From the NCBI GenBank assembly GCA_027080135.1, contig JALWUJ010000104.1:1-53979 (forward strand): a stretch of 53,979 nt of DNA. The letters run 5' to 3'. Below the pieces are notes generated by a model. That model was not told the DNA's origin. It searched no databases and saw only the letters and a list, made by a program, of their open reading frames with translations. A program made the translations under genes and the position numbers. The stretch comes from Flavobacteriaceae bacterium. Lineage in GTDB: Bacteria; Bacteroidota; Bacteroidia; Flavobacteriales; Flavobacteriaceae. Shown here one piece after another: positions 1 through 9,090 of this stretch; the first letter of the stretch is position 1, and each line of letters begins with the position of its first letter.

Positions 1-63
1 ATAGATAACGTTTTGCTGAAATGATTTTTTTGCTGTTGTTGTAATAATTACATTATAGCCCAT
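1..63 (-). CDS. N-terminus of probable RelE/ParE-like toxin, truncated by window edge
   Basis: Minus-strand ATG at 63 overlaps the 3' end of the 53..379 ORF in another frame and stays open to the edge: MGYNVIITTTAKKSFQQNVIY, resembling RelE/ParE starts. Absent from the ORF track because truncated. Confidence 0.5.
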   Translation of the reverse strand, partial: MGYNVIITTTAKKSFQQNVIY

Positions 64-379
64 ATTCTTTTTTGGCTTCATTTATAGCATTATCAAAATT
101 TTCAGTTTGATTGCTTTCAGCTTCTTTTATAGATTTATCTAATAATTCATTTATAACAGAAACTTCATATTCTAAGTATTCTTCAGGATATAAATGTTTG
201 GATAGTAATTTCATTTCATCATTAGTAAACCTTTTTTCTTTCATTTTTTTATAAAAGAAACTTCTTTTTAATTCTAATAAATCAAGAAAGTATTGAAGCT
301 TAAAATTACTCTTTTTAATATCTTCATTTACTTTGTTTATTACTTTATCGTATTCATATATAATGTTAATTGTTTTCAT
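53..379 (-). CDS. Hypothetical small protein, probable antitoxin with HTH-like segment
   Basis: 108 aa; 'FKLQYFLDLLELKRSFFYKKMKEKRFTNDEMKLLSKHL' resembles Xre-like HTH antitoxins; overlaps the toxin-like start. Confidence 0.5.
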   Translation of the reverse strand: MKTINIIYEYDKVINKVNEDIKKSNFKLQYFLDLLELKRSFFYKKMKEKRFTNDEMKLLSKHLYPEEYLEYEVSVINELLDKSIKEAESNQTENFDNAINEAKKEYGL

Positions 380-442
380 ATGTGAATGAATTTGATTGTA
401 AATATAAGAATATTAAATTAAAAACACTTCAAAAAAAAGGGA

Positions 443-2944
443 TTAAAGTATCACCTTATTGTTATTCACAAAGAATACAGCGTTTACAAAAAAGAGCTTT
501 CCATTTTCCCAAAACGAGCGGAATAACACATCATCTACTAAATAGATGACACTTCCTTTTCCAATGCGTTGTTCTCCAAAAACCAATGAATTTTTAAGTC
601 CTTCTTTGGCATCTTCTCCAGAAAATCCAGAAACACTTACAGCATCTCCTTTAATATAACCTACATTATATCCGTTTTCAAGAAACTTAAACGAATTACG
701 ACCTTGTTTTAAACTATAATAAGTGTCGTCATAACCAAATGCCATAGGGTGAGTGTTGTCTATTGCTACTTTGTAAATACTTCCTGTAATAAAATTTTTC
801 ACACTGTTTCGTTCTCTTTCAGCATAAGGGATTGGTATTTCTTCTATGTTCTCTTCTGAAACATTTTCTTTATTTTCATCATCATCATTCATTCCGTTTC
901 TTTCCAAACCAAATCCTTCTTTATCATTAAAAAATCCAGTAGTTCTTCCCATAGCAATTACTTTTCCTCCTTTGCTAATCCATTTTTTTAGTTCTTTCAA
1001 ACTTTCTTCATCAAACGTTTTTCCGTACCATCCTTCAGGAAGCACTAACACATCAAAATTGTTTAATGTATTTATTCGGAAGTAATCTGTGTCTATCGAA
1101 GTAATTGGATATTTTAATTGTGTTTCAAAAAAGTGCCAAATGGCTCCGTAACTCAATGAAGAAACTCCTTTTCCTTTTAAAACAGCAATTCGTTGTTGAT
1201 TCACTAATTTAATGTCTGGTGAACCAAAATCGGTACGATTGTCTGAAAAACTAGTTGTCGCAACAAATAACTGCCGTTGGTGTTTATTGGCAATTTTGGT
1301 AACTAATTTATCATAATTTGGATTGGTTTTGTTATCACTTTTAGTAATCACTAAACTTCCTCGTCCAAATTTATTTCCGTTAAAAACTAATTCCTTTTCA
1401 GAAAAACGGACTTTTATATTGTTTTGTAATAATTCAGCTAAAAAAGCAGCATCGCTCATACTATTCCATTGGCTAATATAGCCCGCAGATTTTGGAGCAG
1501 GATTGTTGTTAATGGCGGTCATAATCCGCACATCATTGGCAGCAATATGGTTGGTGCTCGCCACAGCATCTAACCCGTAAGCATAGGGAAGACTCCAAGA
1601 AGTGATGTCGTAAGTAAGCGGATTACTAAGTTTTGCATTGGGTTCAAAAAGTGCTTTTACCATTTTACCTTTAGGCTGTTTGGTACTTATTACAATTCCG
1701 TTTTCGGCATTAATACTTCCTTTTTTCTGAGTTTTATAATTATATCCGGTAACAGTTTTACTGTTGGAATAGCCCCATTTTATCTCGTGTTTATTTAGAA
1801 GTTGAGTGAGTTTTTTAAGATTGTCTTGATTTCCGTTTAAAACGTAACTCTTGTATTTTAAGTTAGAATTATCGAAGAATTTTTTAAATTCAGTATTTAA
1901 TTTTTTAGCGTTTTTTGAAGAGATTTCTACCGTAGAAAGTCCCGTTGTAGTATGATGCGCCACCCGATCTTTTAAGGTTAAAACATAACCTTCGTCGGTG
2001 TTAATCCCTAAACCTGAACGTCCGTGACCTGCCTGTTCGTATGTCATTCCGATGGCTCCCATAAAAGTAGGGTAGGTATCACCATAACTGGGATAAAGCA
2101 AATCGAAACGCTCTCGTGTAAAAAACAACCAACCTTCACGGTCAAAATATTTTGCATGATTTTTTCCTATTTCTACTTGAAAGTCCCGTTGCCAATCGCT
2201 AATAATTTCGTGATAAGGTTCTGCAGCTGGAGCAAAATAATACGGTTCGTTAATGCCTTGTTCGTGAAAATCTACGTGAACGTGTGGCATCCATTTATTG
2301 TATATTTTAAGTCGTTGCTGGCTTTCCACTTGTGTTGCCCAAGCCCAATCTCTGTTGAGGTCGAACAAGTAATGGTTGGGTCTTCCACCTGGCCAAGGTT
2401 CGTTGTGTTCTGTAGCAACTTGCTTCACATCATAAGGCGTCGCTTTTACTTGATTGTACCAGTTTACATAGCGATCACGCCCATCTGGATTTACGCAAGG
2501 ATCAATGATTACCACGGTATTTCCTAACCATAATTGCTTTTCGGTGACCAATTTGTAGAGTGTCAACATGGACGCTTCCGAGCTGGAAGCTTCGTTTCCG
2601 TGTACATTATAACTCAACCACACTATAGCGATTTCAGGACTTGAATCTCCATCTAAAATCCCAGTATTTTTCAAGTTGTTAGTTCTAATTGTTTCTAGGT
2701 TTTCAATATTATTTTTTGAAGAAACGATTGCATAAGTTAATGGTCTGCGTTCGTTTGTTTTTCCGTAGATATCAAAAGTGACCAACTTGCTGTTTTCTGA
2801 AACATACTCGAAATAGTTGACAACATCGGCGTGTCGAGTGTATTGTGTGCCAATTTCGTAACCCAGAAATTCTGAAGGAGATTGAATTTGGGCTGAAATA
2901 GTTAAAGAAAATAATAAAAGAAGGGAGGTGAAGTAACGAATCAT
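443..2944 (-). CDS. M14 family zinc carboxypeptidase, secreted, with C-terminal GATase1-like domain
   Basis: Signal peptide; 'HGNEASSSEAS', 'DPCVNPDGRDRY', 'DFHEQG' M14 motifs; C-terminal 'VLVLPEGWYG...LKKWISKGGKVIAMG'. Confidence 0.85.
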   Translation of the reverse strand: MIRYFTSLLLLFSLTISAQIQSPSEFLGYEIGTQYTRHADVVNYFEYVSENSKLVTFDIYGKTNERRPLTYAIVSSKNNIENLETIRTNNLKNTGILDGDSSPEIAIVWLSYNVHGNEASSSEASMLTLYKLVTEKQLWLGNTVVIIDPCVNPDGRDRYVNWYNQVKATPYDVKQVATEHNEPWPGGRPNHYLFDLNRDWAWATQVESQQRLKIYNKWMPHVHVDFHEQGINEPYYFAPAAEPYHEIISDWQRDFQVEIGKNHAKYFDREGWLFFTRERFDLLYPSYGDTYPTFMGAIGMTYEQAGHGRSGLGINTDEGYVLTLKDRVAHHTTTGLSTVEISSKNAKKLNTEFKKFFDNSNLKYKSYVLNGNQDNLKKLTQLLNKHEIKWGYSNSKTVTGYNYKTQKKGSINAENGIVISTKQPKGKMVKALFEPNAKLSNPLTYDITSWSLPYAYGLDAVASTNHIAANDVRIMTAINNNPAPKSAGYISQWNSMSDAAFLAELLQNNIKVRFSEKELVFNGNKFGRGSLVITKSDNKTNPNYDKLVTKIANKHQRQLFVATTSFSDNRTDFGSPDIKLVNQQRIAVLKGKGVSSLSYGAIWHFFETQLKYPITSIDTDYFRINTLNNFDVLVLPEGWYGKTFDEESLKELKKWISKGGKVIAMGRTTGFFNDKEGFGLERNGMNDDDENKENVSEENIEEIPIPYAERERNSVKNFITGSIYKVAIDNTHPMAFGYDDTYYSLKQGRNSFKFLENGYNVGYIKGDAVSVSGFSGEDAKEGLKNSLVFGEQRIGKGSVIYLVDDVLFRSFWENGKLFFVNAVFFVNNNKVIL

Positions 2945-2987
2945 TATGATGAATTTTTTTTGAAGCGTAAAGTTACTGAATTTTTGT

Positions 2988-3017
2988 TCTCACAAAGTCG
3001 CAAAGGTGCAAAGTTTT
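2988..3017 (-). repeat. Intergenic repeat copy A1 (AAAACTTTGCACCTTTGCGACTTTGTGAGA on minus strand)
   Basis: About 24/30 identical to 10873..10902. Confidence 0.55.
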
Positions 3018-3136
3018 TTGTTTTATCTTCTTACTTTTCCTTTTTTTGGCTCAACCTTCAATTATAAAATTATCATTCTCTTGCAAATCACAATTAAGGT
3101 TTTTGTATTTTTACGACGGAAAACGCAAATTAATAT

Positions 3137-4741
3137 ATGTCTGTAAAAACAATACCTTACGCTGAAACTGGATATTTTTCGAAATTAGTTTGCGATTATT
3201 TAGCCGAAAAACTGGAGTTACAATCGTTTTATAGCCGTTTTCCGAAATTGGAGAATTTTGAGGGGCAGTTTACAGAAAAAAAACGGTCGCTGAGTGGAGC
3301 CGAAGTGAACTCAAGATCTATTTTAGTTAATTCTCTAAATAACCAATACCAAAACATAACAGTTTCCGAAGCCACAAAAAACAACATCAACTCGCTTTCT
3401 AAAGATACTACATTCACCATAACCACAGGTCATCAACTCAACCTATTTACAGGTCCTTTATATTTTCTTTACAAGATATTTTCGGTGATTAATTTATCTG
3501 AAGAGTTGAATAAAAAACATTCCAACAATCATTTTGTTCCTGTTTATTGGATGGCTACGGAAGATCATGATTTTGATGAAATCAACTATTTTAATCTCTT
3601 CGGAAAGAAAGTTGAATGGAAACGAAATACCTCTGGAGCCGTTGGTGAATTGACAACTGAAGGTTTAGAAATGTTGTTAAATGAATTAAAGTTAAAGTTA
3701 GGAAACAGCGAAAATGCTCAAAAACTAACCGCACTTTTCTCTGAAGCTTATATCAAACACAACAATCTAACAGATGCTACTCGCTTTTTAGCCAACGAGC
3801 TTTTTTCTGACTACGGACTCGTAATCATCGATGGGAATGATAACAATTTAAAACAACAATTTATTCCATTTGCTGAAAAAGAATTGACTGAGAATTTTGC
3901 ATTCCATGTGATTAATGCAACCACAGAAAAGTTAGAGAAATTAGGATTTAAACGTCAGGTAAATCCGAGAGAAATCAACTTGTTTTATCTTAAAAAGAAT
4001 CTTCGGGAACGCATTATTGAAGAAAATGGAGTTTTTAAAATAAACAATACTCAAATTGTTTTTTCAAAAGAAGAAATTTTAAAAGAGTTACGCGAATTTC
4101 CAGAACGTTTTTCGCCCAATGCCTTGCTACGACCTTTGTTTCAGGAAGTTGTATTGCCTAATTTATGTTATGTTGGCGGTGGTGGTGAGTTGGCATATTG
4201 GTTTCAGCTAAAGGATTATTTTAAAGAAGTTGAGGTAACTTTTCCGATGTTATTACTTCGAAATTCGGTACTTTTAGTTCCGAAGAAACTTTCCAAAAAG
4301 CTAGAGAAATTAAATGAAACGATAGAAGCTTTATTCCTTTCCACTTACGAATTGGAGAAAAAACATACGCTTCAACTGTCCGAAGTAAACATAGATTTTA
4401 CACCACAACGAGAACATTTAAAAAAACAATTTAAAGACTTATATGAAGTTGCAAAAAAAACAGACCAATCCTTTTTAGGAGCTGTTGCAGCTCAAGAAAA
4501 AAAGCAAATCAATGGTTTAAATAACCTTGAAAAACGATTGTTAAAAGCAGAAAAACGAAAATTAGAGGATCACTTAGAACGCCTAACTTTCATTCAGTTT
4601 CAATTATTTCCGAAGGAAAGTTTACAAGAACGTACCGTTAATTTCTCTGAATTCTATTTGGAGTTTGGAGATGAATTACTCCAGAAATTAAAAGAAAATT
4701 TGGATCCTTTGGGGAATGAGTTTACGGTTTTGGAATTGTAA
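3137..4741 (+). CDS. bshC: Bacillithiol biosynthesis cysteine-adding enzyme BshC
   Basis: 534 aa; 'TGHQLNLFTGPLYFLYKIFSVI', 'PVYWMATEDHDFDEI', 'VGGGGELAYWFQLK' characteristic of BshC. Confidence 0.95.
   Translation: MSVKTIPYAETGYFSKLVCDYLAEKLELQSFYSRFPKLENFEGQFTEKKRSLSGAEVNSRSILVNSLNNQYQNITVSEATKNNINSLSKDTTFTITTGHQLNLFTGPLYFLYKIFSVINLSEELNKKHSNNHFVPVYWMATEDHDFDEINYFNLFGKKVEWKRNTSGAVGELTTEGLEMLLNELKLKLGNSENAQKLTALFSEAYIKHNNLTDATRFLANELFSDYGLVIIDGNDNNLKQQFIPFAEKELTENFAFHVINATTEKLEKLGFKRQVNPREINLFYLKKNLRERIIEENGVFKINNTQIVFSKEEILKELREFPERFSPNALLRPLFQEVVLPNLCYVGGGGELAYWFQLKDYFKEVEVTFPMLLLRNSVLLVPKKLSKKLEKLNETIEALFLSTYELEKKHTLQLSEVNIDFTPQREHLKKQFKDLYEVAKKTDQSFLGAVAAQEKKQINGLNNLEKRLLKAEKRKLEDHLERLTFIQFQLFPKESLQERTVNFSEFYLEFGDELLQKLKENLDPLGNEFTVLEL
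3284..3307 (+). repeat. Coding-embedded copy of GGTCRCTGAGYGRAGYCGAAGTG repeat
   Basis: cGGTCGCTGAGTGGAGCCGAAGTG; 19/23 matches to intergenic copy at 15536..15558. Confidence 0.55.
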
Positions 4742-4760
4742 ATTTTAAGAGGAACAAACA

Positions 4761-4787
4761 CCTACAAGGTTTTTAAAATCTTGCAGG
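4761..4787. repeat. Palindromic intergenic repeat/hairpin between convergent genes
   Basis: CCTACAAGGTTTTTAAAATCTTGCAGG; near-perfect inverted repeat; may also act as terminator. Confidence 0.5.
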
Positions 4788-4821
4788 ATATTACAAGTTA
4801 TCATTTTTTTGAAAAGATATA

Positions 4822-5532
4822 TTACTCAATAATTCCTGTAAAAATTGCGATGTAATACAACCCTGTTAAGATAAAAACAACTCCTGCTAGGGTGCGCATT
4901 ACTTTTTCAATCTGTGTTATTCTAGTGTAAAAATATCCAACTTTACTTGCAGTAAATGCCAAAAGATAGGTGAATAAAATTACGGGTAAACCAGTGCCAA
5001 ATGAGAATATGATAGGGAGGTACAATCCTTTGGTTGAGGCAATGCTCATCGGAATTAGCATTCCGAAATATAGAGCAGCACTATAGGGGCAAAATGCCAA
5101 GGCAAAAACAAGTCCGATTAAAAATGAACCTAACAGCCCTTTGTCTTTGAATTTTTCGGAAAGCTTTTCTTTAAAATTTGTTTTCCCTAAGAAATTAAGT
5201 TTGATAATATTGAGTATTATCAATCCAACAATAATCAATAAAGGACCTAAATATTTTTCACCATTCTGATTGAAAAAACGTGCGATATGAAATTTACTCG
5301 CCCCAAAATATAAAATCAACCCGATGGTGGTGTAGCTAAATGCTCTTCCTAAAGAATAAAGCAAACCACTTAAAAAAACTTTCTTTTTGTTAGAAATATT
5401 TTTTGAAATAAATGCTGTCGCTGTAATATTTGTAGCTAAAGGACAAGGACTAATGGCGGTCATTAGCCCCAGTACCAAAGCGGATAAAATGGGAATATTA
5501 TAATTGTCTAATAGACTTTGTAATACATCCAT
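4822..5532 (-). CDS. ArsG-family / CcdA-like membrane transporter
   Basis: Polytopic 236 aa protein with 'AISPCPLAT' and 'AFCPYSAALYFG' cysteine motifs; adjacent to ArsF-like gene. Confidence 0.75.
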   Translation of the reverse strand: MDVLQSLLDNYNIPILSALVLGLMTAISPCPLATNITATAFISKNISNKKKVFLSGLLYSLGRAFSYTTIGLILYFGASKFHIARFFNQNGEKYLGPLLIIVGLIILNIIKLNFLGKTNFKEKLSEKFKDKGLLGSFLIGLVFALAFCPYSAALYFGMLIPMSIASTKGLYLPIIFSFGTGLPVILFTYLLAFTASKVGYFYTRITQIEKVMRTLAGVVFILTGLYYIAIFTGIIE

Positions 5533-5536
5533 TTTG

Positions 5537-5983
5537 CTAAATATTTTTTAATTCGGCGTCGATTTTTGATTTTAATTCTTTTGAAAACGCTTCTTGATCA
5601 CGTCCTTTTTCAAATGCAAAATCGGTTAAATTAATGTGTGTTTCTTTTCCGTTTTTTATCACATTTAAAAACAATGCTGTTCCGGTAGCTTCAAAAGATT
5701 CTGCAATTTTGTAGTTTTTTTCTTCATCTACATTGATGGCTTTAAAAACAATAGTTCCGTCTTTTTGTTCTTCGGAATAATGCGTATCTAAAGTGTATTT
5801 TGCACTGGCTTCGATGGCTTTGCAGGTAACACATCTGTGGGTTCCGTAAAAGTCGATGACTTCAATTTTGTTGGTGCTTGCTACGGCTTTGGCTTTGTTT
5901 TTATCTTGATTTTGAGCTTTTCCGTTACAAGAAAAAAATAGGATACTTACTGCGAATATTGATAGAAAGGTTAACTGTTTCAT
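5537..5983 (-). CDS. ArsF-family thioredoxin-like lipoprotein
   Basis: Lipobox 'ILFFSC'; 'IDFYGTHRCVTCKAIE' redox CxxC; 148 aa. Confidence 0.75.
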   Translation of the reverse strand: MKQLTFLSIFAVSILFFSCNGKAQNQDKNKAKAVASTNKIEVIDFYGTHRCVTCKAIEASAKYTLDTHYSEEQKDGTIVFKAINVDEEKNYKIAESFEATGTALFLNVIKNGKETHINLTDFAFEKGRDQEAFSKELKSKIDAELKNI

Positions 5984-6001
5984 AAGGATATATTTAATTA
6001 A

Positions 6002-6688
6002 TTATTGATTACAATTGGCTTTGTTTTTATTGAGGATATCTGTTTTAACGTAATCGTTTTTTAAAACAGGTTTCCATTGAAAATTTGTAATTTCGGTGAT
6101 GGTAAAATTATCTTTTGGATTGCTAGTCAGTAGTTTTTCTGAAAACTCATCTTCCATTTTTTTGAGCCTGTCTAAATCGCAAGCAGTCAATTCTCCTTTT
6201 ATCGCTTTAGCTCCAAGTAGATTAATTTCTTTGGGTTTAACACCCTTGTTTAATTGGACTTTTACCGCTTTTTTATTGTCTTTTCTTTGGATGATATAAA
6301 ACCCATTTTCGATAGTATTATCTACATAAAATGAATTGAACTGATAACGACCACCCGTCATATAAACCGCAACATCGGTAAGGCAAGGAGAACTTTTACT
6401 AACGATTCTTGTATTGGTTCGGTCTATGATTCCGTTGGGATACAATTCATTTAACCCTTCTTTAATTCCTAAAAAACCAAGTGCCAATCCATCACATAAA
6501 TGTCCGTGAAATTTTTCTAAATCGGATAAAGTTAATTCGTGTTTTAGGTTTAACCTTCCTTTAGAAAAATCGGTATCAATTACTTTTATAGAAGTTTTAG
6601 CATTGTCTGAAACTTCTGTAGTTGCTTGTTTTTGTTGACATCCCAAAAAGCTAATCGTAATTAATATAAAGAGTGCTGTTTTTTTCAT
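6002..6688 (-). CDS. FmdE-domain lipoprotein
   Basis: Lipobox 'ISFLGC'; 'LEKFHGHLCDGLALGFLGI' FmdE-type motif. Confidence 0.75.
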   Translation of the reverse strand: MKKTALFILITISFLGCQQKQATTEVSDNAKTSIKVIDTDFSKGRLNLKHELTLSDLEKFHGHLCDGLALGFLGIKEGLNELYPNGIIDRTNTRIVSKSSPCLTDVAVYMTGGRYQFNSFYVDNTIENGFYIIQRKDNKKAVKVQLNKGVKPKEINLLGAKAIKGELTACDLDRLKKMEDEFSEKLLTSNPKDNFTITEITNFQWKPVLKNDYVKTDILNKNKANCNQ

Positions 6689-6693
6689 AGGAC

Positions 6694-7095
6694 TTATAAA
6701 AATTCGATGGTTCCTTTTAATTCTGAAGATTTTGCAAGGGTATTGGTGATGGTTCCAAACTTTAAAATATTTTTATGAAGTAGGTTTAATTTCTTTTCAT
6801 CCATCGTAGATTTTACTTTTAAAGTGTATGAAAGTCTTTCCATAGAAGGGGGTGAATCGGTTCTTTCTCCATTAATTTCTACGATTGCTTTTTCATAATC
6901 AAATTTTAAGATTTCAGATAAACGCTCCACATTTTTAAGCATACACGCCGCAAGAGATGACAATAATAATTCGGCAGGATTTGGCAAATTTTCTTTTCTT
7001 CCAGCCGAAGCATCAAATTGAATGCTACTATTATTGGCTTCAGATTTTGCGATTCCACCTTTTAAACTTTCTGCTTTAATTTTATACGACAACAT
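6694..7095 (-). CDS. OsmC family protein
   Basis: 133 aa; 'NPAELLLSSLAACMLKNVERLSEIL' OsmC cysteine motif. Confidence 0.85.
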   Translation of the reverse strand: MLSYKIKAESLKGGIAKSEANNSSIQFDASAGRKENLPNPAELLLSSLAACMLKNVERLSEILKFDYEKAIVEINGERTDSPPSMERLSYTLKVKSTMDEKKLNLLHKNILKFGTITNTLAKSSELKGTIEFL

Positions 7096-7098
7096 ATA

Positions 7099-8076
7099 TT
7101 AGAGAATTATATTAAACAAATAGCCAGAAATGATGATACAAAGTGTTACTACTCCAAAGAAAATTCCGATGAGTTTAAAAGTCATTACTTTTTTTAGCAA
7201 CATTGCTTCTGGTAACGATAATCCGACTACACCCATCATAAAAGCGATGGCGGTACCAATTGGAATTCCTTTGGCAACCAGCACTTGAACAATCGGTAAA
7301 ATTCCGGAGGCGTTCGAATACATTGGTACTGCTAAAATGGTTGCTGCGGGAACTGCAAATAGGTTGTCTTTGCTCATATATTGTTCAAAAAATCCTTCGG
7401 GAATATATCCGTGCATCAATCCGCCAATGGCAATTCCTACGATTACATAAGGCACAATTCCTTTTAAAATATTGAGCACTTCATCCCAAATAATGGGTAA
7501 GCGTTGTTTAAAAGTTTGCTTTTCGGCAAGAAACTCGTCTTGTTCTTTTTTTGCATTTGCCAACACTTGTTGCACCCACGGTGTAAGGTAGCGTTCTAGT
7601 TTCAATTTTTGAAGAATGGCTCCTGAAATGGTTCCGAGTAAAATACCGCTGACTACATAAATCAGCGTCATTTTTACACCGAAAAGCCCGATGAACAATC
7701 CGATGGCAACTTCATTTACCAAAGGAGAAGTAACCAGAAATGCAAAGGTGACTCCGAGTGGAATTCCGCCTTTTACAAAACCAATAAATAAGGGTACAGA
7801 TGAGCAAGAACAAAAGGGAGTAACCACTCCGAAAAGACTTGCCATTAAATACTCAAAACCGTATAATCTTTTACGCGATAGAAAATTACGAACCTTGTCT
7901 ATTGGGAAATAACTGTTGACAATTCCCATTAAAAAAATGATAAAGAAAAGCAGTAATAATATTTTGGTGGTATCGTAAATAAAGAAGTTGAGAGCTTCGG
8001 CTAAACGTGCTCCTTTTTCTAAATTTAGGAGGTCAAAAACCAACCAATCGGCTATATGTTGAATCCAATCAAACAT
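7099..8076 (-). CDS. ArsP/DUF318-type permease
   Basis: 325 aa polytopic; 'GVVTPFCSCSSVPLFIGFVKGGIPLGVTFAFLVTSPLVNEVA' signature. Confidence 0.85.
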   Translation of the reverse strand: MFDWIQHIADWLVFDLLNLEKGARLAEALNFFIYDTTKILLLLFFIIFLMGIVNSYFPIDKVRNFLSRKRLYGFEYLMASLFGVVTPFCSCSSVPLFIGFVKGGIPLGVTFAFLVTSPLVNEVAIGLFIGLFGVKMTLIYVVSGILLGTISGAILQKLKLERYLTPWVQQVLANAKKEQDEFLAEKQTFKQRLPIIWDEVLNILKGIVPYVIVGIAIGGLMHGYIPEGFFEQYMSKDNLFAVPAATILAVPMYSNASGILPIVQVLVAKGIPIGTAIAFMMGVVGLSLPEAMLLKKVMTFKLIGIFFGVVTLCIIISGYLFNIIL

Positions 8077-8081
8077 TTAGA

Positions 8082-8459
8082 TTAATGGCATTTAGATTGC
8101 GAACAGCCACAACTTTCGGTTAGGACTATATTTGAAACATCTCCTTTAATAGGGAAGCCTTTTGACGCCCATTTAATAATTCCGTTTCGCATATTGTAAA
8201 CATTTTTATATCCAACATTCATTAGAAAGTAAGTAGTTCGTAAACTTCTTTCACCGCTTAGGCAAACCATTACAATTTCTTGATCTTTCAGAATTTCGGA
8301 GTAGCGTTCTTCGAATTCTTCAATAGGAATATTTAGATAGTTTGGTACATCAAAAGTTACATTTTTAACTTCAGATTTACTTCTAACATCTACAATTAAG
8401 GCTCCTTCTTTTACTTTTCCTAAAGTTGTTGTTGGACAAATTTCTATAGCTTGTGTCAT
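8082..8459 (-). CDS. Rhodanese-like domain protein
   Basis: 125 aa; 'GALIVDVRSKSEV', active-site-like 'VMVCLSGERSLRT'; C-terminal 'ESCGCSQSKCH'. Confidence 0.85.
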   Translation of the reverse strand: MTQAIEICPTTTLGKVKEGALIVDVRSKSEVKNVTFDVPNYLNIPIEEFEERYSEILKDQEIVMVCLSGERSLRTTYFLMNVGYKNVYNMRNGIIKWASKGFPIKGDVSNIVLTESCGCSQSKCH

Positions 8460-8464
8460 TTTGT

Positions 8465-8701
8465 TTATTTTAAAAGTTCTATGATTTCGTTTTTACTTGG
8501 CACTCTTCCTTTGATGGTGATTTTTTCATCAATAACGACCACGGGAGTGGACAATACGTTGTATTCCATTATTTTCATAATGTCTTCTACTTTAATGACT
8601 TGTGCATCGATGTTATTTTCTTTTACTACTTCTTCAACTAGGGCTGTGGTGGTTTTACACTTTGGACAACCTGTTCCTAAAATTTTTATTATTGTACTCA
8701 T
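8465..8701 (-). CDS. Redox-active small thioredoxin family protein
   Basis: 78 aa; 'KILGTGCPKCKTT' and 'STPVVVIDEKI'. Confidence 0.85.
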   Translation of the reverse strand: MSTIIKILGTGCPKCKTTTALVEEVVKENNIDAQVIKVEDIMKIMEYNVLSTPVVVIDEKITIKGRVPSKNEIIELLK

Positions 8702-8715
8702 TTTTATATTTTGTT

Positions 8716-8733
8716 TATCGCAAATAGGCGATA
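8716..8733. promoter_or_regulatory. Putative ArsR-type operator (internal)
   Basis: TATCGCAAATAGGCGATA inverted repeat, near-identical to 9091..9108. Confidence 0.6.
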
Positions 8734-8750
8734 TGATTAATTAAATTTTT

Positions 8751-9086
8751 TTAGCATTTATTTGTTTCACACGAATTATTGATGGCAAAAAGACTTTCAA
8801 ATAATAATTTTGCTTTCGTCCAATTTTCTTGATTTATGCGATAATTAATTTTGGGTGGATTTAACTCCCCTTCAATTAATCCTGCGTTTTTTAATTCTTT
8901 AATATGTTGCGAAATGGTAGATTGTGCTAAAGGCAGCACTTCCATTAAATCACCGGTACACGAACAAGATTGATTCTCTAAAAATTTTAAAATTGCAATT
9001 CTGGTCGGGTGGGCTAATGCTTTCGCTAATTTAGCTAAGTCTTCTGTTGACTCCTCGTAATTGATATGTTCTAAAGTTCGTTTCAT
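8751..9086 (-). CDS. ArsR-family winged-helix metalloregulator
   Basis: 111 aa; 'KALAHPTRIAILKFLENQSCSCTGDLMEVLPLAQSTISQHIKELKNAGLI', C-terminal Cys residues. Confidence 0.85.
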   Translation of the reverse strand: MKRTLEHINYEESTEDLAKLAKALAHPTRIAILKFLENQSCSCTGDLMEVLPLAQSTISQHIKELKNAGLIEGELNPPKINYRINQENWTKAKLLFESLFAINNSCETNKC

Positions 9087-9090
9087 TTCT

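Noticed and set aside
2024-2527. 167-aa plus-strand ORF
   Set aside because: Antisense to a well-supported M14 peptidase; no recognisable domain.
8451-8744. 97-aa plus-strand ORF opposite the thioredoxin gene
   Set aside because: Mirror of a conserved CPKC thioredoxin; no independent coding evidence.
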